The notes under the pieces were generated by a model. It did not search any database, was not told the origin of the DNA, and saw nothing but the letters and a program-made list of their open reading frames with translations. The position numbers were made by a program, and so were the translations under genes. DNA of 64,000 nt from Lachnospiraceae bacterium UBA1712 (GTDB lineage Bacteria; Bacillota; Clostridia; Lachnospirales; Lachnospiraceae), in the NCBI GenBank assembly GCA_002317175.1, contig DCJA01000018.1:8269-72268 (forward strand). The letters are read 5' to 3'. Within the stretch, counting starts at the first letter, position 1. The number at the start of each line of letters is the position of its first letter. Shown in pieces: positions 19,053 to 27,687 of this stretch.

Positions 19053-20762
19053 TTACTCATCAAACGAAACCTTCTTCATCTCATTAATCGAAGTAATTCC
19101 ATTCAAGACATATCTCGTTGCACTCATACGAAGAGTACTCATTCCATCCTTAAGAGCCTGATTCTTAATATCATCAGCTGTGCCGCCTCTAGATATTACC
19201 AGCTTCAGTTCATGAGACAGTTCCATAATCTCATACACACCGATTCGGCCCTTATAGCCAGTTTCATCACACATCTTACAACCGCAAGGTTGGAAGATTG
19301 TGTAATCCATCCCGGGCTTAATCTCAAGAAGTTCTTTTTCTTCATCAGTAGGTTCATACTCTTTCTTGCACGCAGGACACAACCTACGAACCAATCGCTG
19401 AGCCATAATACCAACAACCGAGTCAGAAATAAGATAAGGTTCTATTCCCATATCAGCAAGACGCGTTACTGTACTTGCAGCTGAGTTCGTATGTAATGTA
19501 CTTACAACCATATGACCTGTAATAGATGCTTGAACAGCAATCGATGCAGTCTCATTATCACGAATCTCACCAATCATAATGATATCTGGGTCCTGTCGCA
19601 AAATAGATCTAAGTGCCGAAGCAAAAGTAAGTCCAGCTTTATTGTTGGTCTGAACCTGATTGATACCATCGATATTCGCTTCAACAGGATCCTCTACTGT
19701 AATAATATTAACTTCAGTAGAATTCAATTCTGAAAGAGCTGTATACAATGTTGTTGATTTACCCGAACCAGTAGGACCTGTAACAAGCAATATACCATGA
19801 GGATTTGATAAAATATGATCAAACACCTTAAGTTCTTGTGGGTTAAATCCAAGATCAGCCTTATCTCTTGTAAGTCCTGTCTTGGAAGTAAGTCTCATAA
19901 CTATCTTTTCGCCGTATACAGTAGGAAGTATAGATACACGGATATCATACTCCTGTCTGTCTACTACTTGAGTGATACGTCCATCCTGTGGTTTTCTCTT
20001 TTCAGAGATATCCATGCCACCAATAATCTTAATACGGGCAACTATAGCAGGCAAAAGTTGAGGAGAATAATTGCTTCTTACGAATAAAGTACCATCAATT
20101 CGATACCTTATTCTAACGCCGCCCTCCATAGGCTCGATGTGAATATCCGAAGTTCTTTGTCGAACAGCCTGCTCAATCATGCTCTTTACAAGCTGTACAA
20201 TTGGTGAATTTTCAATATCATCATTGACAGAGTCGTCAACATTGGCATTTTCTTTTGCTTTTCTTTCATCAGCATACGACTGCAGCTTACTGTCTACATC
20301 TTTATGTCCGAATACCTTATCAATAGCCCTGGAAATATCAGTCGTTGTAGATACCACCGGCTCAACCTGCATATTGGTAATGATACCAATATCATCCATA
20401 GCCATCATATCCATAGGATCAGCCATAGCTACATGCAATATATTAGCCGAATCCGCTGCCACTTCATAAGGAATGCAGTTATATTTTTTAAGCATTTGAG
20501 GTGTAAGTTGTGGAAACAGTTCAAACAAGTGTTTATCCACCTCTACCTCAGCAAGATTTACCATATTGTAGCCCAGCTGATTTGCAAGAGCTACTGCAAT
20601 TGCATCATCTGATGTAATCCCCAGGCCAACTAAGGTTTCGCCTAATTTCTTACCGCTTTCTCTTTGTTTACGCAGACCCACTTCCAGTTGTTCTGGAGTT
20701 ATGGTCCCACTTTTAATTAATAAATCTCCCAAGCGCATCTTCTTGCGCTGCATCTGAATCAT
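19053..20762 (-). CDS. pilB: Type IV pilus extension ATPase PilB
   Basis: 569 residues from the ATG at 20762 (a GTG two codons upstream is possible; neither has a strong ribosome site). N-terminal MshEN/GspE-N domain (about 10-150, RLGDLLIKSGTITPEQLE), then the secretion ATPase: Walker A GPTGSGKSTT near 330, Asp box ITVEDPVE, Walker B DPDIIMIGEIRD, and His box STLHTNSAAS. A four-Cys zinc site (CPAC and CGCKMC) lies near 465-500. These are all typical for PilB rather than PilT, which lacks the N-domain and zinc site. Drives pilus extension. Second gene of the locus, 37 bases after the two-part prepilin. Confidence 0.95.
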   Translation of the reverse strand: MIQMQRKKMRLGDLLIKSGTITPEQLEVGLRKQRESGKKLGETLVGLGITSDDAIAVALANQLGYNMVNLAEVEVDKHLFELFPQLTPQMLKKYNCIPYEVAADSANILHVAMADPMDMMAMDDIGIITNMQVEPVVSTTTDISRAIDKVFGHKDVDSKLQSYADERKAKENANVDDSVNDDIENSPIVQLVKSMIEQAVRQRTSDIHIEPMEGGVRIRYRIDGTLFVRSNYSPQLLPAIVARIKIIGGMDISEKRKPQDGRITQVVDRQEYDIRVSILPTVYGEKIVMRLTSKTGLTRDKADLGFNPQELKVFDHILSNPHGILLVTGPTGSGKSTTLYTALSELNSTEVNIITVEDPVEANIDGINQVQTNNKAGLTFASALRSILRQDPDIIMIGEIRDNETASIAVQASITGHMVVSTLHTNSAASTVTRLADMGIEPYLISDSVVGIMAQRLVRRLCPACKKEYEPTDEEKELLEIKPGMDYTIFQPCGCKMCDETGYKGRIGVYEIMELSHELKLVISRGGTADDIKNQALKDGMSTLRMSATRYVLNGITSINEMKKVSFDE

Positions 20763-20799
20763 ACTCACGCTTTATAACCCTGCCGTAATTATAATTTTT

Positions 20800-21939
20800 C
20801 TAAAAATCACTTATATCAATACTTTTAGCTAGAGGCGGAACGTAGCAAAAAGTACCATCATTTAAGTGTTTGTACTTCCACTCTTCCGCAGTCAGCCCTT
20901 CACTGTTTCCTTCTCCTGTCTGCTTGAACCACGCACCCTCATTATTAATATTAACAGTTGTCGAATCAGCTGACGCAATAAATGTATTGCTTCTCTCAAC
21001 ACCACTGGCATCCGTGAAATAATAAGTGTATAAATCACCCTTTTTCAAAGTAAAGCTATTCGAATTACCCCCCGGAGGAGTCGCACTCTTATTATCATAG
21101 TGACGAGAAGACACTTTGATTAGCTTCGTTAAATCACCAAAACCATCGCTATTGGCAACTGTATCTGGTCCATATGCATACTCATATTTGATAAAAATCG
21201 CATCTCCGCCAGTCCAATTGCTACTTCTGTTTCCTTGAACAATTACATACTCACCCCCCGATAAAGTATCCTGAAAATGTGCATACTTAGGTAACTTCAG
21301 CCAAACTCCAGCTGAATTACTAAGACCATTAACATAGTTACCTTGGTCGTCTCTCGCCTTGGACCATCTAACATCCTCCACACCATTAACATCCTGTTTA
21401 TGAGGCCATACGCTATTCAAGCTTGTAGGCGTATCCGGATCTTCTGGATCTCCTGGAATAGGTGGCTGTCCGGACGGAGTTGAAACAGTCACTTCTGGGA
21501 TATCATACGCAACATCCTTCCCCTCATCTGAAGCAATCCCTGCCCATCCTGTAAAATCAAGCACGCATACTTCATCCTTATGATCATCGCAAATAATATA
21601 AGCATTAGTTCCATCGATATATCCAGTATAGTGTGTAGCACCATCAGCAGACGGACAATCAATATACCTTTTTATCTGTTCCAGTGTATCACTAGAAGTC
21701 TTATCAGCATCACTAGCGGTCAAAAACAATGCTAATTCAGACTGTTCGACCTCAAAATCACCACTATATACATGCTTAGCATATTCATTAAGAATTGCTT
21801 CCCTATTCTGCCTGCAAGCTCTCTCTTTCCTATCGTTTATATATTTTACAAATAGTGGTGTGAGCACACCAGTAAGAATCGACATCATAGCAATAATGAC
21901 AATTAATTCAATTAACGAAAAGCCTTTTTTATTTCTCAT
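20800..21939 (-). CDS. Prepilin with long two-part extracellular region, first gene of the pilus locus
   Basis: 379 residues from the ATG at 21939, which has TTGGAG eight bases upstream; a longer reading to 21987 would spoil the prepilin leader. Leader MRNKKG^FSLIELIVIIAMMSILTGVLTPLF with Glu at mature +5. A pilin-like domain follows to about residue 150 with four Cys (including CDDHKDEVC). A Pro/Asp/Thr linker (about 160-180, PPIPGDPEDPDTP) leads to a C-terminal domain of 200 residues rich in Trp, Tyr and Gly that I do not recognise. It precedes pilB, a position often held by an initiating or adhesive pilin. Confidence 0.85.
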   Translation of the reverse strand: MRNKKGFSLIELIVIIAMMSILTGVLTPLFVKYINDRKERACRQNREAILNEYAKHVYSGDFEVEQSELALFLTASDADKTSSDTLEQIKRYIDCPSADGATHYTGYIDGTNAYIICDDHKDEVCVLDFTGWAGIASDEGKDVAYDIPEVTVSTPSGQPPIPGDPEDPDTPTSLNSVWPHKQDVNGVEDVRWSKARDDQGNYVNGLSNSAGVWLKLPKYAHFQDTLSGGEYVIVQGNRSSNWTGGDAIFIKYEYAYGPDTVANSDGFGDLTKLIKVSSRHYDNKSATPPGGNSNSFTLKKGDLYTYYFTDASGVERSNTFIASADSTTVNINNEGAWFKQTGEGNSEGLTAEEWKYKHLNDGTFCYVPPLAKSIDISDF

Positions 21940-21989
21940 AGAAATTCTCCAAGCACGTAAACAAGCTGCACAAAACACATTTTGCACAT

Positions 21990-22018
21990 TATTACATCAT
22001 ATATTCTTGTTTATGTTA
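21990..22018 (-). promoter_or_regulatory. Candidate promoter of the pilus locus
   Basis: Minus-strand TTAACA (22018-22013), a 17-base spacer and TGTAAT (21995-21990). The -35 box lies in a perfect ATGTTAACAT palindrome, and GTTAAC boxes also occur near the internal pilM promoter. No c-di-GMP riboswitch pattern was seen here. The gap 21940-22090 is otherwise AT-rich and empty. Confidence 0.4.
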
Positions 22019-22090
22019 ACATATCACCATTGTAAATACAATATTTTAGTTCAAAAAACTTAATTTTTTTTTATTTTTTCTCCCTTTATC

Positions 22091-23482
22091 TTAATTTTTC
22101 TTAAGATTATCCTTTGCAACCAGTAAACCCATAAACATGAAGAAAAAACAAACATCATTAAATTTTCTAACACCGAAAAATGCACTGACCAAATATGCGA
22201 CAGAAGCCCCAGCCGCTATCAACATCGATAAAGGCAGTTCTTTCAGTCTCTTGCATTTATCAACCAACACCATAATCAAGCCGGTTACATATAGTATCAA
22301 TCCAGGAATTCCCAGATAGAATGCACATTCCAAATACTCATTGTGCGGTGTATCTATAACCCACCTTCCAGCTTTATCATACATAACATCAGGCCCATGC
22401 CCTACTATTGGATGCTCTATAATCATCTCTAGAGTATCCTTCCATATTCCCCATCTATTTGAACCAGCAGTATTTGCATCCGCAGCTTTATTCTTTATTC
22501 TAAAAATATCTCTCACAAGATCCACTATACTCTGTCCTATAGTATTACCCGTAACGCTATGAACACTACATGGAATCAATCCCAGCGAACTGATTATTGT
22601 AATAATCACTACTACCCCCAATGGGACAAAGGCTCTAATTCCAACATTCTTATCTACTTTCAACCACAGCGCTGTCATAAATATACATGCAAAAAATACG
22701 CCTAGGAATGCGCCCAAAGTATCATTTATCATTAGCACATAGACATTAAGAATGAGCGATAAAAGATATGGAACACGCTTTCTTGCATTTTCTAATCTTG
22801 AGATGCTTTCAATATATAGTCCCATCATCACCATACAAGCCATGGCTAAGTAGTAACCATAATGATTCTCATTGGTATATACAGACAAACCTCCAGCAGC
22901 AGAGAATCTCCACAAAACCGGAATTGAATATTCAAAAGAAAGCATTACAATAGCTAAAAAATCAGCAATCCACACAAATGATCTAAATACGTCTTTTCTA
23001 TCACTTTCAGAGAGTAATGCAGCACATCCTAAAATTCCAAATCCGAAGATATGCGTAATGTAACCTGATGAAAGAAATGTAACTCCAATTATAGCACCAG
23101 CGATGTTAGCAGAAAAAGCTATTGGAATAACCGTCCACACCAGCAACCCAATCCAAGGTAAAATCCACTGGTTGTTCTTATTCATCGTATTGATGCATCC
23201 CCCTATATTCTTCTTATTATATTCGATCTTGCCGCAGTAATATAATAAACTCCACAATGTGATAATAGCAAATAGTGCGAACATCAGTGAAAGACACTTG
23301 TCATTATATGTATATGCATCATATGTTGAGGGAGTAAGTAGCATGCCATAATTAATAATTCCCCAAAATAATGGTGAAGCTACAAGAACTGCAATAAGTA
23401 GCTTAGCTACATCAGAAAAATTCTCCTCTCCTATTACTTGGTATAACTCTGCAAAATTTTTGCATTCTTTTAGTTTTTTCAT
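22091..23482 (-). CDS. O-antigen ligase/polymerase family membrane protein (Wzy-like)
   Basis: 463 residues from the ATG at 23482 (GGAG seven bases upstream; the ATG at 23488 is too close to it). Eleven to twelve membrane helices. The large extracytoplasmic loop carries NENHYGYYLAMACMVM and HPIVGHGPD...DTPHNEYLECAFYLGIPGL, the conserved Wzy_C/O-antigen ligase pattern. It is the last gene of the exopolysaccharide locus, and no other polymerase is seen, so it most likely polymerises the repeat unit made by the upstream genes. A ligase role cannot be excluded from sequence alone. Confidence 0.85.
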   Translation of the reverse strand: MKKLKECKNFAELYQVIGEENFSDVAKLLIAVLVASPLFWGIINYGMLLTPSTYDAYTYNDKCLSLMFALFAIITLWSLLYYCGKIEYNKKNIGGCINTMNKNNQWILPWIGLLVWTVIPIAFSANIAGAIIGVTFLSSGYITHIFGFGILGCAALLSESDRKDVFRSFVWIADFLAIVMLSFEYSIPVLWRFSAAGGLSVYTNENHYGYYLAMACMVMMGLYIESISRLENARKRVPYLLSLILNVYVLMINDTLGAFLGVFFACIFMTALWLKVDKNVGIRAFVPLGVVVIITIISSLGLIPCSVHSVTGNTIGQSIVDLVRDIFRIKNKAADANTAGSNRWGIWKDTLEMIIEHPIVGHGPDVMYDKAGRWVIDTPHNEYLECAFYLGIPGLILYVTGLIMVLVDKCKRLKELPLSMLIAAGASVAYLVSAFFGVRKFNDVCFFFMFMGLLVAKDNLKKN

Positions 23483-23531
23483 TTGCATGCTCCTTTTTCT
23501 ATTATATGTGTCAAAAGATTATTTCTCCGTA

Positions 23532-25154
23532 TTAGCTATTCACCACATAATGGTACAAATAAGTACCATAATTATCTACTACCCTCGTTATTTCTCCATA
23601 TTTTTCTAATTCTTCGATGAGTTGTGGAATTCCACTAGTATTATGTGAACAATAAATATAGGCACTTTTAAACTTTCTTATATACTCAGCATCCTTTACA
23701 ACAAGTTCCATATCAACAGTACCTTCATAACTATATGGTATTTTATAACTATATTTAATCAATTTGTGTCCTCGCACATAGTATCCTCTCATATTAAGGA
23801 TTTTATTCGAAAAAATATCCAAATCGAATTCGAAATTCAAATTATTATTCAATACCAAATTACTTAAATTATAATCATTTTCAAAAATAAAAGATGGGTA
23901 TGCTTCAAATTGAACATATACCAATTCATCATCCTTCAAATATTCACTCAGAAATTGTTGATGCTTATCAACTTCTGAACCATAAACATAAATATGATTT
24001 TGACTAATATTTTGACATCCATTTACACCAGTCTTTAACAGTAGAATATACAATGCTATATAAAACAAATATCTACAATATAGCATAATTCTATTTGGAC
24101 TAATCCTAAAAAATTTTTCTATATCATCACACATAAAGCAACTAAACATCAGTACAATAATTCCATATATTTGTACTAATCTGTCCTGTATAGGATAATA
24201 TCCTAGTTTAGAGGCAACGAGTAAAATAAAAAATGAAACAAGACAAGGAATTAAAACCAAAGATGCATCTTTCTTTTTTGCGAAAGCTGTAATAAGGTAA
24301 GAAAATGTCAAAATACTCCATACTATTCTAATTGTTTCAGGATAGAACGCCAAAAACTCTATAAGCATTTTTTTTGCCAAACATAAATCACTTTTCGACT
24401 TAGGTATTAATGGAAATCGCAGCAAATCCCAATATTCTGGCGCACCCGCATTTGTTGAAGTTTTGGATAACCAAAAATAAAAGTACAAAATAAAACTTAA
24501 CAGTACAAAAGCGCACTTTAAAAGGCATGCTATTCCTTCTACTTTTTCTTTGCCTCTTATCATTGTAACAATTGTTTGGTAACATACAACAAGCATAATT
24601 GCAGCAGCAAAAAAAACGCTTGGGAACGAAAACCATATGATTATTGAATACAAAATAACAAGGATATTTAGACCTATCTTTTTTTCTTGATAATTTTGCC
24701 ATATATACAAAGATATCAAACAAAAGAAATTGTCGGACATATATGACTTTGCTTCATTTCCATAATATATATACTTATCTGTCAATAAAAAAATAGCAAT
24801 AAAAAAGAGAATATAATTTGTATTACATTTTTTCTTCATCAAAAGGTAAAATACAACCATACATAAAAACGAAGAAATTAATGACCAAATTCTCAAAGAA
24901 GTTCTTGATTTTCCAAACACTTCAACTATAGTTTTAACAATGTATAACCAACCAATAGGTGCGCTCTGTCCAAAATCAAGAGGAGAAGAAATCATATTCC
25001 CAAAGTCTCTTGTAAAGAGAGAACTAGCCAGATTAGCTTCATCAACCCATAATGCCCTATTATAAAAAAAAGGTACAATATGTAAAATTATTCCTAGTCC
25101 AATACATACAAGCAGAAAAAAGACAACATATTGATTTTTATTTTTGTCACGCAT
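23532..25154 (-). CDS. Polytopic GT-C glycosyltransferase (GT39/ArnT-like)
   Basis: 540 residues from the ATG at 25154, which has GGGAG seven bases upstream. A first helix at about 8-28 is followed by the loop motif RALWVDEANLASSLF, matching the acidic DE motif of lipid-phosphosugar-dependent GT-C enzymes. About eleven further membrane segments follow, then a soluble C-terminal domain (about 420-540). Such proteins transfer a sugar from a polyprenyl-phosphate donor outside the membrane. Here it may add a side branch to the polysaccharide. The donor and acceptor are unknown. Confidence 0.65.
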   Translation of the reverse strand: MRDKNKNQYVVFFLLVCIGLGIILHIVPFFYNRALWVDEANLASSLFTRDFGNMISSPLDFGQSAPIGWLYIVKTIVEVFGKSRTSLRIWSLISSFLCMVVFYLLMKKKCNTNYILFFIAIFLLTDKYIYYGNEAKSYMSDNFFCLISLYIWQNYQEKKIGLNILVILYSIIIWFSFPSVFFAAAIMLVVCYQTIVTMIRGKEKVEGIACLLKCAFVLLSFILYFYFWLSKTSTNAGAPEYWDLLRFPLIPKSKSDLCLAKKMLIEFLAFYPETIRIVWSILTFSYLITAFAKKKDASLVLIPCLVSFFILLVASKLGYYPIQDRLVQIYGIIVLMFSCFMCDDIEKFFRISPNRIMLYCRYLFYIALYILLLKTGVNGCQNISQNHIYVYGSEVDKHQQFLSEYLKDDELVYVQFEAYPSFIFENDYNLSNLVLNNNLNFEFDLDIFSNKILNMRGYYVRGHKLIKYSYKIPYSYEGTVDMELVVKDAEYIRKFKSAYIYCSHNTSGIPQLIEELEKYGEITRVVDNYGTYLYHYVVNS

Positions 25155-25384
25155 AACTACACTCCCACTTACTGTTTCTCTACCAGTTGTCATTGCAGAA
25201 TCTGTTATTCTAGCTTCTGCAAGAAGTCTAAGCTATCTGCTCGGAATAGTATCTTTTATCGAAATATCTGTTATACACTTTGTATGCTTTGATGTTAGCA
25301 CCCCATACGTGAGTCTGTTCCCGCGTAAAATATCAGAGTTTTTATATAAAATTCTCCTTCTCAATTACTCTCCTTGCAATTGAA
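25155..25384 (-). other. Possible coding relic upstream of the GT-C gene
   Basis: The reading frame of the GT-C gene stays open upstream for about 60 codons except for one TAG. It reads GNRLTYGVLTSKHTKC...DISIKDTIPSR*LRLLAEARITDS. A second frame on the opposite strand is also open. I do not recognise the product; it could be a decayed gene end or chance. Confidence 0.2.
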
Positions 25385-27202
25385 CTATCTCATCCACATT
25401 ACATTCTGTCCAACACTTCTCATTTCTCTTTTGTTAATGAAAACTCTATTACCTTCAACATTTCCCATAACCATACTATTCGCACTTATAATAGCTCCAT
25501 TATCAATAATCGAGCCCTTGAGAATCATTGATCTTGCTCCAATCCATACTGAATCTCCGACAGTAACAGATTTATCATCATTAATTATATTTTCTCTTTC
25601 GTCATAGATTTTGTGATAATCAGAATCAAATACACATACATCTCTTCCAAGCATTACATTATTACCAAAATCCATTTTATGATGACATACTATGTTTGTG
25701 TTTACACCAGTAAATAGATACCCCATTGTCATTGTTGCATTGCTAGATACAGAAACAGTATTACCAAATGCTATCTCAATTCTATTGTTAGCAGTGAATG
25801 AAGCTCCTGCGGCTACCGAAAACAACGTATGTTGCTTTGCCCATTTATAACATGGATAATAATTCAAAAATACATTTCCGTGTATGTTGACTTCAGATCC
25901 CTTTTCAATGTTTATTACTGTCCCTTTACATGTAACCAGGAACGCATCATTGTCTCGATATACTTCTCTGCAAAAATAATTATATTTTATGAATTTACCC
26001 CAATCTATTACTTTTCTCTCTTTAATAATTGGTATCCATTTTCTTAATTTAGCCTTTAGCACCTTCTTTTTATCAATAATCTTTCTACGACAACTTTTAT
26101 GAGCATATTTTTTTACTGCAGAGTCTAATCCCGCACCATTAACATGTTCAAAAAAAGCCTCTCTATCACTCGGTCTCTCTGCTGTTCGAGAAAAAGCCGG
26201 ATTGCCATTTTTGACTTCTTCCAAAGTTCTCCTCTCTAAATAAAGATAATGCTTTGATTTATCAATAAAATCTTGTCCCTTTGTCGTATTTATCACTAAC
26301 GCAGAAACACCTTTTTTATTATCATGTTCTGTTACAGCACTCACACCCCAAAAATCACCAATTGTAATATCCGAATGATAGTTTGCCCCTTTATTTTTGC
26401 AATAATAACATGATGGACGAATATTTATATTTCTTTCGACAAAACAATTGTTAATATCGTCTTTCCATCTACTAATAAACTTTTCTTTACCATTTGCAAA
26501 CTTGATTAGTTCACCAAAATCCGTCCAAGCATATTTATCGTACTTGTCTCTATAAAAGACTATCTGGCTCTTCTCTTTCCTCTCATATAATTCTATTTTT
26601 TTCTTATGAAGTAATGGAGATGGAACACCTTTGCAAATATAATCTACTGTAATAAGATTATCATACTCACGTCCCAAAAACTGATGCAAAGCAGTAACCT
26701 GACATGGACTTCCAACAAACAGTACCAACCTACCTGTTTTCAATAGTCCATGCGTTTTAGAATATATTCCTGCTGTGTCACTTTGAAAATACTTGCTCCC
26801 CGCTAATCCAGCTAACCCCTCAAAATTTTCTTCATAACAATGATATGCGGATTTGAAATCTTCTGAATATCTGCTTCCTACAAGATAGCCATTCTGAGCT
26901 AATACATATGATGCTATAGCATAATAAACTCCCCCCGAAGTACTCTCCAATCTAATATCTTGATCCTCGTTCCATGCAGCATATGTAATCCTATCATCAT
27001 TTTCTTCAATAACCTTACATGTTGATGGACATTTGTTCACACACAATCCACAATTATTACAAATTGATTTATCAACATTAGGGTACCAAAACCCCTCTGT
27101 ATCACATTTAAACGTTATTGCTTTACGTGGGCAAACATCAGCACATGCCTTACATCCAACACAGCTATTCTTTTCTATAGATATTACAGACGAATCCACC
27201 AT
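25385..27202 (-). CDS. Ferredoxin/FrhB-like protein fused to a hexapeptide acyltransferase
   Basis: 605 residues from the ATG at 27202, preceded by GGAGG with 5-base spacing; longer readings overlap the upstream gene. Residues 8-60 hold two 4Fe-4S motifs (CVGCKACADVCP and CNNCGLCVNKCP). Residues 75-370 match the coenzyme F420 hydrogenase/dehydrogenase beta-subunit family that recurs in polysaccharide loci beside pyruvyltransferases (GSPCQVTALHQFLG, DYICKGVPSP, CYYCKNKGANYHSDITIGDFWG). Residues 430-605 are a left-handed beta-helix acyltransferase (GNNVMLGRDVCVFDSDYH, VTVGDSVWIGARSMILKG). The two parts are normally separate genes. The first may reduce or modify a sugar or its substituent and the second would acylate it. 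The actual substrate is unknown. Confidence 0.8.
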   Translation of the reverse strand: MVDSSVISIEKNSCVGCKACADVCPRKAITFKCDTEGFWYPNVDKSICNNCGLCVNKCPSTCKVIEENDDRITYAAWNEDQDIRLESTSGGVYYAIASYVLAQNGYLVGSRYSEDFKSAYHCYEENFEGLAGLAGSKYFQSDTAGIYSKTHGLLKTGRLVLFVGSPCQVTALHQFLGREYDNLITVDYICKGVPSPLLHKKKIELYERKEKSQIVFYRDKYDKYAWTDFGELIKFANGKEKFISRWKDDINNCFVERNINIRPSCYYCKNKGANYHSDITIGDFWGVSAVTEHDNKKGVSALVINTTKGQDFIDKSKHYLYLERRTLEEVKNGNPAFSRTAERPSDREAFFEHVNGAGLDSAVKKYAHKSCRRKIIDKKKVLKAKLRKWIPIIKERKVIDWGKFIKYNYFCREVYRDNDAFLVTCKGTVINIEKGSEVNIHGNVFLNYYPCYKWAKQHTLFSVAAGASFTANNRIEIAFGNTVSVSSNATMTMGYLFTGVNTNIVCHHKMDFGNNVMLGRDVCVFDSDYHKIYDERENIINDDKSVTVGDSVWIGARSMILKGSIIDNGAIISANSMVMGNVEGNRVFINKREMRSVGQNVMWMR

Positions 27203-27218
27203 CGATACCTCCAACTCA

Positions 27219-27641
27219 TTATGGTAATAAAACCTTCGCCTCTCCCAAAAGAACCATCTTACCATACTGATTAGTAATAGTAGTATATAGAATTGCTTTT
27301 CCATCGATGATGTCTTTTATCTTAACTTCTGCGGTAATTGAATCCCCCAAAAAAACTGGAGCAACAAATCTAAAAGACTGTTCTAAATATATCGTACCAG
27401 GACCTGGAAAATACATTCCAAGCACAGTTGATATAAGGGAACCGCACAGCATACCTTGTGCTACCCGCTTTCCAAATCTACTCTTTTTCGCTACACTTTC
27501 ATCAATATGTATAGGATTATAATCTCCAGTCAAATCAGCAAATTTCATAACATCATTTTCAGAAATCTGTTTAACTAAAGAAAAACCATCTCCAACTTTT
27601 ATATCTTTATTAACAACAAAATTTTTGCTCATTTTCTTCAT
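27219..27641 (-). CDS. MaoC-like (R)-specific hydratase / hotdog-fold protein
   Basis: 140 residues. Hydratase motif FADLTGDYNPIHIDESVAKKSRFGKRVAQGML with the catalytic Asp/His pair (about 35-45) is intact. Family members hydrate 2-enoyl-CoA or act as thioester-handling hotdog enzymes. It lies 16 bases before the FrhB/acyltransferase fusion and just after an epimerase, all on the minus strand, so it may supply a hydroxyacyl group for polysaccharide acylation. That is inference; such genes are uncommon in exopolysaccharide loci. No strong ribosome site was seen at either Met1 or Met4. Confidence 0.85.
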   Translation of the reverse strand: MKKMSKNFVVNKDIKVGDGFSLVKQISENDVMKFADLTGDYNPIHIDESVAKKSRFGKRVAQGMLCGSLISTVLGMYFPGPGTIYLEQSFRFVAPVFLGDSITAEVKIKDIIDGKAILYTTITNQYGKMVLLGEAKVLLP

Positions 27642-27687
27642 TTCTAAAACAACTCATCACTTGTACATAATAAATATATCAAAAAAC

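Noticed and set aside
21940..22090. c-di-GMP riboswitch in front of the pilus locus
   Set aside because: Looked for because these often control clostridial pili, but neither the GEMM-I nor the GEMM-II conserved core is present here or before pilM and pilT.
25144..25383. 79-residue plus-strand ORF between the GT-C and FrhB-fusion genes
   Set aside because: No ribosome site, opposite to all neighbours and overlaps the start of the GT-C gene; probably chance.
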